A stretch of 64,000 nucleotides of DNA from Larimichthys crocea (GCF_000972845.2 NC_040016.1:25917733-25981732), one strand, 5' to 3'. Positions 32,998 to 46,054 are shown, counted from the first letter of the stretch. Made by a program: numbers and translations. The notes: generated by a model from the sequence alone, not told the origin.

Positions 32998-33894
32998 ACT
33001 GAGTACAGTCAGTCATGGTGGTCCCTCCACCTTCAGCTATGGAGACAAATGGTGTCCACTGAGGACGAGAGGCGTTCACACTCAGCATCTATCTACAATA
33101 CGAAGATCAGGACTTTATTTCGGGTGTTGTTTTTGGTTTAAATGACGTCCGGCTCTGTAAACCTGTTTCATGCAGAGGATAGTGTAAGCACGTTACCTTT
33201 CGTCTGCTGAGCACCAGCTCAGATTGAACTGTCATGGCACAGAAATGAAATCACAAATCAGTGAGTTAATTACAGTTCTTCCAGAGGACTTTTCAAGTCA
33301 GTGTACCTTAGTGTGATCATTACAATCCTGGAAAGATCATTACAAGAGTCATGGGGAGACACGAGTAAATCTTTCTTTGATTTGTTTGTATCCTTCAGGG
33401 AGCTGGCACTGCGACGGATAAAGCCTAAAACACACTGCATGTTAGTCAGTGTGTCAGCTCTCACAGCCTCCGTCCTCGCTGCGTCACGGCTCCGATCGAC
33501 TGCGGACTGTGTTCCACCGCGGATCGAGTTTCATTACAAAAACAACGTCATAAGGGGCGGGGCCGACCTGAAGTCAAGGTGAGGGGTTTTCAGGTGTAAT
33601 CATTGATGACCCCTCACATCCTTTTATAAGGACACCAGAAAAAAGATGCGGCGTGGAATGTCATCCGCAGGAGTCAAAGAGACTACAGCCGGAAATATCA
33701 ACACGATTATGCGTGAAGTCACGAGATCTCGTGTGTTCTCGTGACCTCTGTGGTCCGGTTGAGACACACCTGAGCGCATCACAAACGGATCATGTGTGAG
33801 TTGGTGGAGACGGCGGAGTACGCAGCCGTTCCTCATGCTGTGTATTTTAGGGGTCAGACTCTGACCTCTCCCGACCCACCGTGGGAACACTGAG
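32998..33894. other. 5' flank of the TRIM-like gene
   Basis: No supportable gene. The sequence is nearly identical to 47109-47995. Overlapping short ORFs (33301-33582, 33624-33899) have no domains. A cttttataaggacacc word on the plus strand near 33621 is TATA-like but has no evident gene after it. Confidence 0.45.
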
Positions 33895-34196
33895 AACACC
33901 TGAGGGCGTTGAGGTCCACCTGTGGCTCGTTGAGGTCCACCTGTGGGGTCGTAGAGGTCACCTGTGGGTCGTAGAGGTCACCTGTGGCTCGTGAGGTCAC
34001 CTGTGGGTCGTAGAGGTCACCTGAGGGTCGTTGAGGTCACCTGTGGGTCGTAGAGGTCCACCTGTGGGTCGTAGAGGTCACCTGTGGCTCGTTGAGGTCA
34101 CCTGTGGTCGTAGAGGTCACCTGTGGCTCGTTGAGTCACCTGTGGGTTGTCGAGGTCACCTGTGGGTCGTTGAGGTCACCTGTGGCTCGTTGAGGT
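33895..34196 (+). repeat. 20-bp VNTR (gtgggtcgtagaggtcacct), block 1
   Basis: About 14 imperfect units (variants gtggctcgttgaggtcacct). Copy 2 (48010-48170) has about eight units. Confidence 0.94.
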
Positions 34197-35179
34197 CCTC
34201 TCCTGTTTCCCTGCTTTGCGTCAAAACAGCTCTGTACCGAAGTGTTCTGAGGGTTCTGTAGTCCTCTGTGACATCCTTTCTGTTTTTAGCTCATATCAGC
34301 TTCGTAGCAGGTCCATCCTGACAGAAGATCTTGCTGTGTGGTCTGTTGAGTTCAAACGTGTGACAATCATCATCTGATTGACGCTGTGCTTTCCTCCTTA
34401 TGGTCGCACAGATGAAGACACTGAAGCTTCCTGATGTCTTGATGTTTGAAAGACAGAGCTGTTTACTCTGCCGTCAATGCTTTGATGCAGCTTTTGTTTT
34501 TTGATCAATAATTCATCGTGTTGGTGAAATGTACTTCACAAGGTCGGACTGGACCCCGCTTCCAGAAGAACTTCTGACATCGAGAGACGAGACAGTGTTT
34601 TAACATGGACACTGTTCCATTGTAAAGTCCTGGTTGTTTTTCCATGTTTCGCTCAGACAGGAGGGAGTGTCCACATTGATTGATTTACAGTCACCAACAG
34701 TCAGAGTGCTGCCGCTATGCATGCAGCTCGTGCTCGAAGAGGACGGTGTCCCACCTTCAGTGAACGCGTCTGGACCGAACAGAACAGAACCGGGCTGATG
34801 ATGAAAGCTGCTAACTCTGTTCGCTTTAGCTCTCATGCTACTGATCAATGTTTCCATCAGAAGTCTGTCAGTCCACCTCGGTACTGTCTCGTTATCCCCT
34901 GTTTGGACTCAGAGGCTGTGCTCCAACCCGGTCCGTCCCGCTGCTGAGCCCGGTTCTGTTGCCTGGTAACGGCAGACCTCAGTTAAGCAGCAGTAGCGGT
35001 TGATACATAGAGTGGAAATCACAGAGTTGAAGCTGAGGACAGCGGTTACGTAACATTGCTTTAACGTTATCCTTTGCACGGCTCTGCTCCTGTTGCTGTT
35101 ACTGGAGGTTTCAGAACGTCATGAACGGGCCGTGTGGACTCTGACTTTATGTTACAGCGTCATCCTCTGCAGGCAGCAC
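34197..35179. repeat. Dispersed repeat Y segment and unassigned sequence, block 1
   Basis: 34800-35010 carries repeat Y phrases (ctcatgctactgatcaatgt, ggctgtgctccaacccggtc). Elsewhere nothing recognisable. Confidence 0.45.
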
Positions 35180-35800
35180 AGGAGAAGATAGCGGGAAATG
35201 TTTTTTTATCAGTTCTTATGAAATGATTATTTGTAGCTGACAGTCCGTTCCTCTGTGCTCTGCCAGTAACTTTCCACTCTCCCTCCCATCTGCTCACGCT
35301 CGCTGCCGGCCAAGCCCCTCTCCTCAGCCAACTGTTCACCTGTGCACTCAGTGCTCCTCATCAGTCTCTAGCCACTATTTAAGCTACACAACGCCCAGCG
35401 TTACGTTGCTAGAATGTCTTTGTACAAGCCGAACTTTCCAGCTCCCTTCTTCGTTTCATTCATGGTCTGACCCGAATCTTTGTCTCTGCCCCGGTAAAAC
35501 ACTGACTGCTTTCTGTCCCCTGACTCTGAACCCAGCCTGTGAGTTTCCTGGTGTTACTGACTATTCGTCGGCAATCTGTTGGGGTCTTTGCCGCTCCGAC
35601 TTCCCGTGGGAGATTACTCACGGCTGCCTTCAGAGCTTGTGCTTAGGACTTCTGAACTGCAGCTCCGTCTGAAAACTTTTAGAGAGACTGTTCCCATCTA
35701 CGGCCTAGTGCCAAGAGTGTAATAAAGAAGAACTTCATCACAGTGAGATGTTCTGCGCTTTGGATCTGTATCGGTGACAGTAGCTTCACAGAAAAAAAAG
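35180..35800 (+). mobile_element. LTR-like segment (possible solo LTR), block 1
   Basis: Features of a fish LTR in order on the plus strand: CT-rich promoter-like stretch, a TATA-like gccactatttaagctacac (about 35371-35390), a C/T-rich transcribed region (tttctgtcccctgactctga), an aataaag polyadenylation signal (about 35722-35728), and a short U5-like end ctttggatctgtatcggtga. No primer-binding site or gag/pol sequence follows, so if it is an LTR it is solitary. A Ser/Leu/Cys-rich ORF inside (35406-35672) is not a gene. Copy 2 at 49125-49760. Confidence 0.45.
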
Positions 35801-36185
35801 GAAATATCTTTTGTGACAGGCTGTTTGTTTCCGGAAAGTGATGTGACATGAACATTTGGTGAATACTGAAATATATGAACAGACTGTGTACATCAGAATA
35901 GATTTGCAGGTAATGAAGCAGACTGAAGTGGTTTAATATCACAGACTCCGTTCACTCCTGTCCGCAGAGCAGAGTATTGTGTTGGAGGAAAATGGAAGCG
36001 TCTCTTGATGGGACGCAACCAGGGTGACAGCAAGAGACGCAACAGTTGTTCTGGGGATTCAAACTCTCAAAGTTCCCACAGTGGTGAACCGCCCAGTCTG
36101 AGTTTTGACAACACATGGAGCCTTTTTTTTCCAGGGACCTGGAAAAGACTGAAACACCAATGGTTAATTGGGACACACGAAGACA
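35801..36185. other. No gene recognised, block 1
   Basis: Short unique-looking stretch before a 42-bp array; equivalent to 49761-50138. Confidence 0.45.
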
Positions 36186-36958
36186 CGTCCAGGTTTTAGA
36201 CAGTCTGCGGGGACGTCTCAAGACTACGTCCAGGTTTTAGACAGTCCTCGGGGACTCACGGAGACACGTCCAGGTTTTTAGACAGTCTGCGTGGACGTCA
36301 CGGAGACTAACGTCCAGGTTTTAGACAGTCCTGCGTGGACGTCACGGAGACTATGGTCCAGGTTTTAGACAGTTTGTGCGGGGACTCACAGAGACTATGT
36401 CCAGGTTTTAGACAGTCTGCCGGGGACGTCACGGAGACTACGTCCAGGTTTTAGACAGTCTGCGGGGATGTCCACAGAGACGACGTCGGGTTAGACTGTT
36501 GACCGCCGGGGGACGTCACGGAGACTATGTCAAGGTTTTAGACAGTCTGCGTGGGACGTCACAGAGACTACGTCCAGGTTTTAGACAGTCGGCGGGACGT
36601 CACAGAGAAACTTACGTCCAGGTTTTAGACAGTCCTGCGGGACGTCACAGAGACTACGTCCAAGGTTTTAGACAGTCTGCGGGGAACGTCACGAGACTAC
36701 GTCCAGGTTTTAGACAGTCTGCGGGGAGTCACGGAGACTACACTCCAGGTTAGACAGTCTGCGGGACGTCACGGAGACTACGTCCAGTTTTAGACATCGG
36801 CGGGGACGTCACGGAGACTACGTCCAGGTTTTTAGACAGTCCTGCCGGGGGACGTCACACAGAGACTAACGTCCAGGTTTTTAGACAGTCGCTGCGGGGA
36901 CGTCACAGAGACATACCGTCCAGTTTTAGACACTCGGTGGGACGTCACGGAGACTTGC
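36186..36958 (+). repeat. 42-bp minisatellite, array 6 (block 1, expanded, noisy)
   Basis: About 18-19 units with many irregular indels. The block 2 counterpart (50139-50225) has only two units. This is one of the three arrays that explain the length difference between the blocks. Confidence 0.94.
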
Positions 36959-37756
36959 GTGGTTCTGCGGCGTCCTCCATTATTCAGCATGATGATGTTC
37001 CGTCACGTTGCTCTGAATCGGTCGTGCTGCGTTAAATATTTATAGTCGTTATAAAAATACATCAGTACTAAAAACATGAGAATACATGAATATAGTATAG
37101 CTTAGTTTTGGACACCTGAAGAAGAGGTTTTCAGGCCAAGCAGTCAGCAGCTTTTATGGACCTGAAAAATTGGTGTTTTGGTGTGCTGGACTTCAGACCA
37201 GCAGGTGCTCTATCATCTCCACCATCTCAGCTCAGCGTCTTGTTGTATAAAACTCTTTTCAAACTGAAATACACGTAATAATACGAGCGCTCCGTAACCC
37301 AAAAACTTTTCCCCTCTCCCACAGGAGGCTGAGTTGGAGGCAGATATGGGTTCTCATTACAGACTCGGGAGGTTGATACAATCTGTAATAATTATGAGCA
37401 AAAAGACAGCGAACAGCAGTAATTGGCACCTGATATTCCCCTCGTCCTTCCCCTCCTCTAACAGAGCTGGCAATTGGAATAATCTTGACACAGCAGGGCA
37501 ACACACAGAAAGTGTGCTTGAAGAAAAGAGCTGGGAGTCTGAGTAGAACGGGACAAATGAAACATTCACTGTCAAACACATTCAGCACGCTGATGGACAA
37601 CGAAATCCTCTGCTGGTCCTCAACGTTGTATGTTTTGTTTTCCCTGTTATTAGCTCTCCCATACATGAACACAGGAACTGTCAGGACATTACAGAGAGAC
37701 ACTCTGTAATCTGGATTCAAGGCACACTGAGCTCAGTCCAAACCACAGACTAAAGA
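36959..37756. other. Unique-looking segment, possible conserved non-coding DNA, block 1
   Basis: 37080-37200 carries part of dispersed element X (gaagaagaggttttcaggcc, gcagcttttatggacctg). 37290-37560 is low in repeats and contains taattatgagcaaaaagaca and gcagtaattggcacctgata, homeodomain-like words. ORFs overlap on both strands without domains. Counterpart 50226-51002. Confidence 0.45.
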
Positions 37757-38474
37757 GACTGAGAAGACTACGTCCAGGTTTTCAGACAGCTGCGGGGGAC
37801 GTCACAAGAGACTAACGTCCAGGTTTCAGACAGTCTGCGGGGGACTCACGGAGACTACGTCCAGGTGTTCAGACAGTCTGAAGGGACGTCACGGAGACTA
37901 CGTCCAGGTTTTAGACAGTCTGAAGGGAGACGTCACAGAGACTACGTCCAGTTTTAGACAGTCTGCGGGGACGTCACGGAGACTACGTCCAGGTTTAGAC
38001 AGTCTGCGGGGGACGTCACAGAGACTACGTCCAGGTTTTTAGACAGTCTGTGTGGAGTCACGGAGACTAAACGTCCAGGTTTTAGACAGTCTGCGGGGAC
38101 TCACGGAGACACGTCCAGGTTTTTTAGACAGTCTGCGGGGACGTCACGGAGACTACTCCAGGTTTTAGACAGTCCTGCGGGGACGTCCACGGAGACTAAC
38201 GTCCAGGTTTTAGACAGTCCTGTGGGGGACGTCACAGAGACTATCGTCCAGGTTTTAGACAGTCGGCAGGGACGTCACAGAGACTACGTCCAGGTTTTAG
38301 ACGTCTGCGGGGACGTCACAGAGACTACGTCAGGTTTTAGACAGTCTGTGGGGACGTCACAGAGACTACGTCCAGGTTTTAGACAATCTGCGGGGACGTC
38401 ACGGAGACTAAGGAGACTAACGTCCAGGTTTAGACAGTCTGGTGGGAACGTCACAGAGACGACGTCCAGGTGTC
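37757..38474 (+). repeat. 42-bp minisatellite, array 7 (block 1, expanded, noisy)
   Basis: About 17 units; the block 2 counterpart (51003-51150) has three to four. Same orientation as array 6. Confidence 0.94.
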
Positions 38475-39555
38475 CTTTCATGTAGGAGGCTGCAGGCATT
38501 GTGGAGTGATAATGGTGCGTTCAGGGCCTGCAGGAAAGACTTCCTTGAATAAATAAATAAAAGGTTCTACATAAAACATGGGGGCTGTTACTGAGAACAA
38601 GTCGGTGTTGATATTCCAGCTCAGCTCCGTCTGTACATGACCTCACATTACGCCGTCAACGCTCCCTGTTTTTTTTCTTTTAAACCAGGAGAGCCCAAAC
38701 TCCAATGATTACTACTCGGAGCTCCCTGTAAATATGAGCCTCACTTCAGCGGCCACACCAAAGCCTCGGCCTCGGGCAGCATTATTGAATGTCACAAGGT
38801 GCCGTCCCTTTTCGGCATCGAGCGTTCTGAGCCTTTACAACAAAACAACACCGTCTCTGCACTCGGACATTTACGCCGAGCATGCAGGTGGAATCCGTTA
38901 AAGTCCGTTCAGTTTCAGCCTCTGGGCAGAGAGCGTCCAAACAGTCCCACTGCAGTGTGATACCACAAGTCCAACACTGAGATCTCACCAGCTATTAGAC
39001 GGGTTCAGTCCAGTTTTCATTGATGGAAGAGGCGACTGTCCTTTACGTTAATATGTTTTTCATGTTGGTATTCTTCTATAAATATGCGGCGAACCTCTAC
39101 TGTTCAAACTTGGCTATTACAAATAATTTCCTCTATTGGCTGATCTGTGTCAGGTGACGTATATGGGTGGCAGCCCCCGTCGAGTAGGGGCTGTTAAGAA
39201 GCTAACGTTACAACAAACAACTGGCTAGGTCTGGTCTAGGCGGGTTAGGTCTGGGTTCTCTACAGGCGCTGGTCTTAGGTTGCGGTCTTAGGGTCTGGCC
39301 TTAAAGGTCTCAGGAGAAGCTGGATTTTCCAAGAGACGATGTTAACCTTATCAGTATGGAGTGAGGTGAAGGCCGTGTGCATTCAAAGTTCTTTCACATT
39401 CACTTCAATAAGTCTCCAGTGCCACAGCAGGGAAGCTCTGCCCAGATAAAACACCTCGCAGAGCGTAACGCTGTGCTAATCTCTGCAGCGTCGACATGAA
39501 GGAGGAAACCACGGAGGGAAATCCTCTGTGACCCCTGAGGCTGCTCCAGTAGACG
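38475..39555. other. Segment between inverted 42-bp arrays, with an exon-like stretch, block 1
   Basis: 38690-38830 resembles a coding exon after a polypyrimidine acceptor-like sequence (see findings); its block 2 counterpart at 51358-51495 is open and cleaner. Otherwise nothing recognisable. Confidence 0.4.
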
Positions 39556-40625
39556 CAGTCTCTGAGACGCCCCCGCAGACTGTCTAAACTGGACGTAGTC
39601 TCTGTGAACGTCCCCGCAGACTGTCTAAAACGGACGTAGTTCCATGAGTCCCCGCAGACTGTCTAAAACCTGGACGAGTCTCCATGACGTCCCCCGCAGA
39701 CTGTCTAAAAACCTGGACGTAGTCCTGTGACGTCCCCGCAGACTGTCTAAAACCTGGACGTAGTCTCCGTGACGTCCCCGCAGACTGTCTAAAACCTGGA
39801 CGTAGTCTTCGGACGTCCCTGCAGACTGTCTAAAACCGGACGTAGTCTCTGTGACTCCCCGCAGACTGTCCTAAAACCTGGACGTAGTCTCCATGACGTC
39901 CCCGCAGACTGTCTAAAACCTGGACGTAGTCTCCGTGACGTCCCCGACAGACTGTCTAAAACCTGGACGTAGTCTCCATGACGTCCCCGCAGACTGTCTA
40001 AACCTGGACGTAGTTCTGTGACGTCCCCGCAGACTGTCTAAAACCGTGAGGTCTCCGTGACGTCCCCGCAGACTGTCTAAAACCTGGACGTAGTCTCTGT
40101 GACGTCCCCGCAGACTGTCTCTAAAACCTGGACGTAGTTCTCGTGACGTCCCTGCAGCCCTCTAAAACCTGGACGTATCTCCATGACGTCCCGCAGACGT
40201 GTCTAAACTAAACTCTGACGTAGTCTCCGTGACGTCCCCTCCGCACACTGTCTAAACACTGGACGTAGTCTTCGTGACGTCCCTCGCAGACTGTCTAAAA
40301 CCTGGCAGTATCTCTGTGACATCCCCGCAGCAGCTGTCTAAAACCTGGACTGAGTCTCCATGAGTCCCCGCAGACTGTCTAAAACCTGGACGTAGTCTCC
40401 TCGTGGACGTCCCCCCAGACTGAATAAAACGGGACGGTCCCATGACGGTCCCCCGCAACTGTCTAAAACCTGGACGTAGTCTCTGTGACATCCCCGCAGA
40501 CTGTCTAAAACCTGGACGTAGTCTCCGTGACGTCCTCATCGTCCAGACTGTCTAAAACTGACTAGCTCTGTGAGTCCCCGCAGAATGTCCTAAACCTGCG
40601 TTGTCTCAAGATGTCCCAGGTCTCG
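39556..40625 (-). repeat. 42-bp minisatellite, array 8 (block 1, expanded, noisy)
   Basis: About 25 units in minus orientation with frequent indels. The block 2 counterpart (52181-52290) has two to three units. Confidence 0.94.
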
Positions 40626-41429
40626 TGGTATAGTTTATCTTAGATTACAGGTATTGACGAGTTTCAGGTTGTGTTCAGATCTCTCTGTAGATCGTATCTT
40701 GGAGTGATGAGCAGAGGAAGACTTCTTTTAAGAACTCTGTTTAAGGTATCCGGTTAAATGTCACGGCTGAAGAAGTCATCCGCTGAAGGCTGAAAGCAAA
40801 CAGCTGGTTCTAAATAAAGTTTATATTTGGAGGATCAGTCCATTCATCAGGAAGGCTCGATGGATTGAAATGTTTTCCATTAGCATCGTCACGTTGTGAT
40901 CCAGGACCATTAACTCTGACACTAAATGTCACCTCCGTTCTCCGCTCGCGCTCTTTGAAGCTTCAAATGCAATTTGAGAAATAATCACATCATTGTCAAG
41001 GCTTCACTTTATCGCACAGCGAGATCTCACAGCGGTGCTGTTGATTAACGACTCTCTTCGGTCAACAAAGAGGCGGCGAGGAGCTGCGCCCGGCCATTCA
41101 CACCGAGAGAGATTCTCAGAAGAGGAAGAGAGCTTTGTTGTGTGGCGAGATTGAAAGAGCTCTGTGGGAGGAAGCGCTCCACACCTCAATCCCCTTTGTT
41201 CGTTCTCACCTGAGGATCGGCAGGAGACTGATGGACTGTTTCCTGTTGGTCTCCATAAGTAAAGCACAGCAATGTGTGGTCTCCTCTCTCTCTTTGTCCT
41301 CTCGGTAAAGTAATTAAACCATAGGTCTTCTAAAACATGACAATGCAAACAGCTTTGACTGAATAAATTATAAATACCGTACTGGACTGTTCTGGGTTCA
41401 GAGGGAGGAGCCAGACGGGAGAGTCTTCA
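40626..41429. other. No gene recognised, block 1
   Basis: Contains cttcaaatgcaatttgagaa and ataatcacatcattgtcaag near 40963-40998, AT-rich and repeat-free, shared with 52637-52678. ORFs on the minus strand (41004-41348) have no recognisable domain. Confidence 0.4.
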
Positions 41430-41760
41430 CGTTCCCAACCCCCATCACAGATGGTCATGAGCTTAGGTAGTGACCAAAATAATGAGACTGTGGATCAGCG
41501 GCCGAAGAGAGAAAACCGCTGACCCTTCATGTCAAGAGGAGTCGGTGAGGTGTTGCGGCGATCTTCCGGGGCGACTTCTTCTGGAGTTGATCCCAGATGT
41601 CTACGAGAGGAGACCCAGAAACCTGCTGGAGGAACAACATCACCCATAATAACTGGGAAACGCCTCAGGATCCAGGTGGAGCTCTGCCAGGTGTTTGCGC
41701 TGCTGCCACCAGTGACCCCGACCCCAAGTAAGAGGAAGGAGACGTACAGATGGATGATGA
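41430..41760 (+). mobile_element. LINE fragment (C-terminal end), block 1
   Basis: Same LINE as 13873-14335 but on the plus strand. The DNA agatggtcatgagcttaggt matches the LINE's HELW-encoding region, followed downstream by the GRRPR-like region and ggaaacgcctcaggatccag (WERLGI region). Frameshifted; cleaner in block 2 (53105-53445). Confidence 0.65.
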
Positions 41761-43022
41761 ACGGCACAGATTTTACAGTATCATGGATTTTTCATTGGTG
41801 TTTAACGTAGCCAGATAGCAAGGTGTGTGTCAACAAATCAATGCCATGCTTGCAGTTGGCGCTAGAGCCTAGTGTCAGCAGTAAACATGACTGGACCGAA
41901 CCGAACCCTCCAGACACAGAATGACAGCCACCAGGTCGTTGTTCTTGGCGGGTTTGGCTCCTGCATCCCGGAGCAGGTAGCTACATTAGCACTTGCCAAA
42001 CCAACTGGGATCCTCGGTGTTAGCGTTTATTACAACTTAGCTTCATAGCTCTAACTGTTTACCTGATCAATTGTTCCATCAGGAAAGTCCTTGGAAAATC
42101 CCCACCTCGTGCAATGGGTTCATGGTGTATCGTTGGTCTCAAAGGCTGTGTCACAACCGGTCCCCCAGGAGATGAAGCGAACTGACTCTGCTCGTCAGAT
42201 GAGGCATAATTAAGAAACGGAACTGGATCATTTCTCTGGTAAATAAGCTGCTCTCATTGCGTCTCCTCACCGGCCGACGCGCTTGACCTTTAATGATGAC
42301 TCGGCCGGATGTGTATGGTACCCTTTGATTAAAAGGAACAGAGAGACAGGATAATTTGCCACCCATCGAGGTAGGGGGGTGGAGGCTGAGATTCTATGCA
42401 GGAGGCGTATCGGTGGGAACAAGTAAACAACAGAGATCAGAGTCAGGCTGGGAAATCAATTAGCACGGTTAGAAGACAGAGGGCATATAAAAACACTCGA
42501 CGATCATCGACGTCATTTCCAGAAGCAAGCATGACTGACATCACTTTACAAATCACAGTAAGGAGTTCAGATTAAACAGACGTGATAGTTTTTCTGATCA
42601 TGATAATGTATCCGAACAAATATACTTCGAGTAAACAGCTGGATGTATTTACCACAGTGGGATTACACTCTGAACAAACACCGATTTTACATGGATGGTA
42701 CCTTTACACATAAGTACGTTCTATTAGATATTAATAATTAGCATCAGGCTTCATTTCAGAACTCAGTTTTGTCGTTTGATGAAGTCGGTGATGCTGGTTC
42801 TTTAATATTTTCAGTGACTCATTCAAAGTAAACAGTTGATTTTCTGAATGTTAAAACATGCTATTGTAACATGAAGCTCGGCTGGGGTTTAAATTTCTGG
42901 TGTACAAGTCGCTTGTGCAGGGCTCCAGTATTAATTTACCACTGAAAGCATGCGACCCTGACTGACGACTGTACAGGACGGGATTGGACTGTATGTAACC
43001 TTCATAATCCAAACAGACGAAG
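41761..43022. repeat. Dispersed repeat Y and unassigned sequence, block 1 end
   Basis: 41780-42170 carries repeat Y (ttcattggtgtttaacgtag, gcgggtttggctcctgcatc). 42170-43022 is AT-rich with no recognisable gene and ends at the gap. Confidence 0.5.
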
Positions 43023-43032
43023 NNNNNNNNNN
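43023..43032. other. Assembly gap (10 Ns)
   Basis: Ten Ns of arbitrary size. Copy 1 of the duplicated block ends at its left edge and copy 2 begins about 37 bp to its right. Confidence 0.99.
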
Positions 43033-44116
43033 GGAATTTAGAAGCTTGTTGGGCTCACGCGCCAGTTCGACATAGCCGTTCACTATTCTTCACCAACCGT
43101 CAACATCCTCCTAAAGTCTGTAAATCACCTCGGTTACACAAAATAATGCCCTGTTGGTCTCTGAGGTGTGCTCCAACCTAGACCGGTCCAGCTGCTGAGC
43201 CCGGTTCTTGTTTGCCTGCTAACAGCAGATTCAGTTAGCAGCAGCTAATAGCCGTTCCATGAACCGGACTTCCGAAACCAGCAGTGAGCACAGCAGCCCA
43301 CAGGTGACACAGGACGGAAAAACAAGTCTGACTTGTGGATCATAAACGTGTTGATGAAGCTTTAAACATGCGAGCCATGCTGGACGAGGTGAATCAGGCC
43401 TGAGATTACTCCGTGTGCTCGTTATTATTGACTCCTAACGATCGTTTTCAGGTGAGGGACTGGACCTACTGAGAGGCAGGGGGTGGAGCTTCAGCTGAGA
43501 TGGGTAGATGGAGTTAGAGTGCAGTCGGTTTAGTTACATTCAGGTGATGAACTCCCTCTGGACACTCAGAGTAACCTTTTGTTCAGGTACAAAAGGTCAG
43601 GTGTAAAGTTCAACCTCTTTGATGGTCTCACACAAACACACCGTGCTCTGCTCTAACATTTGGAGTAACTGATGCTTTCATTACGTAACCTTCTGAATCT
43701 CCTTGTTTCCATGCTTAATTCATGAAGCCCTCTTCTCTGCAGCACGACTTCTAGGGATGGATTGAACACACATTTTAGCTTCTTTGCGTTGGCATTTCTG
43801 GCTTGCGGGCTGTCTGGATTTGATTTGAGACGTTAGACACGCATAAATCAAAGAAGGGATTACACCCTGTCTTATCACTAACAATCTGATGTCCCTGCTG
43901 ACCCACAATCCCTGCAGTCCTGCCATGAACAGCATTAATATTGCAGAGTTCATTTCTGTAACGCTGCCTAAAAAGATTCAGAGGACGCACCGCATGCATA
44001 AATTTAGACTTAGAAATGTTGAACTGAACTTGGACGCGAAACAAGAAAAGTGACAAAGAAAAGACTTGGCAAAGACGACTGTCTACAGACGGAGCAAGAA
44101 GATCCATGCACAGTCC

Positions 44117-44482
44117 ACTGGGACGTCTCAGAGACTACGTCCAGGTTTTAGACAGTCCACTGGGACGTCTCAGAGACTACGTCCGGGTTTTAGACAGTCT
44201 GCGGGGACGTCTCAGAGACTTGTCCAGGTTGTTAGACGTCTGCGGGGACGTCTCAGAGACATGTCCAGGTTTTAGACGTCTGTGGGGACGTCACAGAGAC
44301 TACGTCCAGGTTTTTAGACAGTTGCGGGGACGTTCACGGAGACTAGTCCGGTTTTAGACAGTCTGCGGGGACTCAGAGGCTGTGTCCAGGTTTAGACAGT
44401 CTGCGGGGACGTCACAATGACTACGTCCAGGTTGTAGACAGTCTGCGGGGGACGTCTCAGAGACTGTGTCCAGGTGTAGACA
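44117..44482 (+). repeat. 42-bp minisatellite (block 2 counterpart of array 4)
   Basis: About nine noisy units in plus orientation. Confidence 0.94.
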
Positions 44483-45043
44483 GTAGGCTCCATCAGCAGA
44501 CTTCAGTAAATCAACGTAATTATTTCTTATATATTTCATCTCCAGCGTTACGAGCCGTGGCCGTGCAGACGATGTTGGCTGATGAAGACGTGCAGAGGAA
44601 ACATTAATGAAGCTGTCACAGATACCTGAGTCCTGTACTGAGAATACTTGTGTACTTTGACTGCATGAAGCTGGTGATGCTTGTGTACTCTGAGTACTGC
44701 ATGTCATGTTTAAGAAGAGACTGGACTGTATCGTATCAGGGCGTTTAGTTCAGACGATCAGAGAAGGAGTCCCCGGTCCAGGCTCCTCCTGCCTCGATTA
44801 CAACCACGGCCTGCCAAGAAGCGCGCAGACGCGTGCTGGTGATTAATTATGGTTATTTTTAATTTTACACTTGGAAATGTCAGCCAGCTGATCAGGTAAC
44901 AGGTACCTAATCACACCGTGAGGACTGAAGTTATGTCTTCAATTAGTGAAGAAGCCAGCGGCTCCTGAAGCTTCAGTGACCTTTCATTGATAAAGAAAGA
45001 AGCTGTGATTGAATGCTGAGTATGAGCACGCTGAACACAGACC

Positions 45044-45552
45044 ACAGACTGTCTAAAACCTGGACCTAGTCTCTGTGATGTCCCCGCAGACTGTCTAAAA
45101 CCTGGACCTAGTCTCTGTGATGTCCCCGCAGACTGTCTAAAACCTGGACCTAGTTCAATGACGTCCCCGCAGACTGTCTAAAACCTGGACGTAGTCTCCC
45201 GTGACGTCCCCGCGCCCAGCACCAGACTGTCTAAAACCTGGACGTAGTCTCTGTGACGTCCCCGCAGACTGTCTAAAACCTGGACCGTAGTTCTCCGTGA
45301 CGTCCCCGCAGACTGTCTAAAACCTGGACGTAGTCTCCGTGACGTCCCCGCAGACTGTTATAAACTGGACACGTAGTCTCTGTGACGTCCCCCGCCAGAC
45401 TGTCTAAACCGGACCCTTTCACTGCTCTCCGTGACGTCCCCGCAGACGTCCGTCTACAACCTTCTGGACGTAAGTTCTCTTGACGTCCATTCAGACTGCT
45501 AAAACCGGGAGTTTACGTGCACGTCCCCCGCCAGTGACTGTTCTAAAACCTG
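45044..45552 (-). repeat. 42-bp minisatellite (block 2 counterpart of array 5)
   Basis: About 12 units in minus orientation; the last four (from 45400) are badly disrupted by insertions. Confidence 0.94.
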
Positions 45553-46054
45553 TGTGTTTGTGTTGGACAATAACAAGAGTTCTTATCTTTACACCTGACC
45601 TTTTGTCCTGAAAAGCAACGAGACGTCCCCTAAACAGGATGACTCGGCCGATTGACAACTGAATGATGAAACCTCTTTTACAAACGATCTCTTTATTCCT
45701 CAGATAAAAACTGTTGATGTATTTTGAATCATTGAAACTATTTTACATGTTGGAAACTTTCATAGATGTAAGTAAATGAATTTGAATGTGTGCAACTTTA
45801 AAATCTGAACAATGATTCAAACATTTTTATGATTTGGACTTGGATCAGCTTTTCCCTTTAAGACATAAACATGATGATATAATGATCCTCTTGATCTCTA
45901 ACTGCTCTGTTCCACTGTCACACCACCTTCAGTGGTAACACCTTTATTAGAAGTTCCTCTTCATCATTAGTGTCAATGAATGAAAACCTCTTGTCAGTCA
46001 AAGTTGTGTTGTGAGTGTGTATGTGTGTTGGTAGTATCAGTTTCCTCTGTCTAC

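Larger units (their letters stand above)
29085..43022. repeat. Large duplicated block, copy 1 (13.9 kb, ends at the N gap)
   Basis: Co-linear with 43070-54663 over its whole length in the same orientation: shared starts (cctcggt, then ataatgccctgttggtctct), TRIM gene, 20-bp VNTR, LTR-like segment, LINE fragment and end (ccttcataatccaaacagac). It is about 2.3 kb longer than copy 2, nearly all due to three 42-bp arrays (36186-36958, 37757-38474, 39556-40625). Base-level quality looks good at the left and falls towards the gap. Confidence 0.93.

Noticed and set aside
37259..37720. 153-codon minus ORF
   Set aside because: Not maintained in the block 2 counterpart without frameshifts, overlaps ORFs on the other strand and lacks domains.
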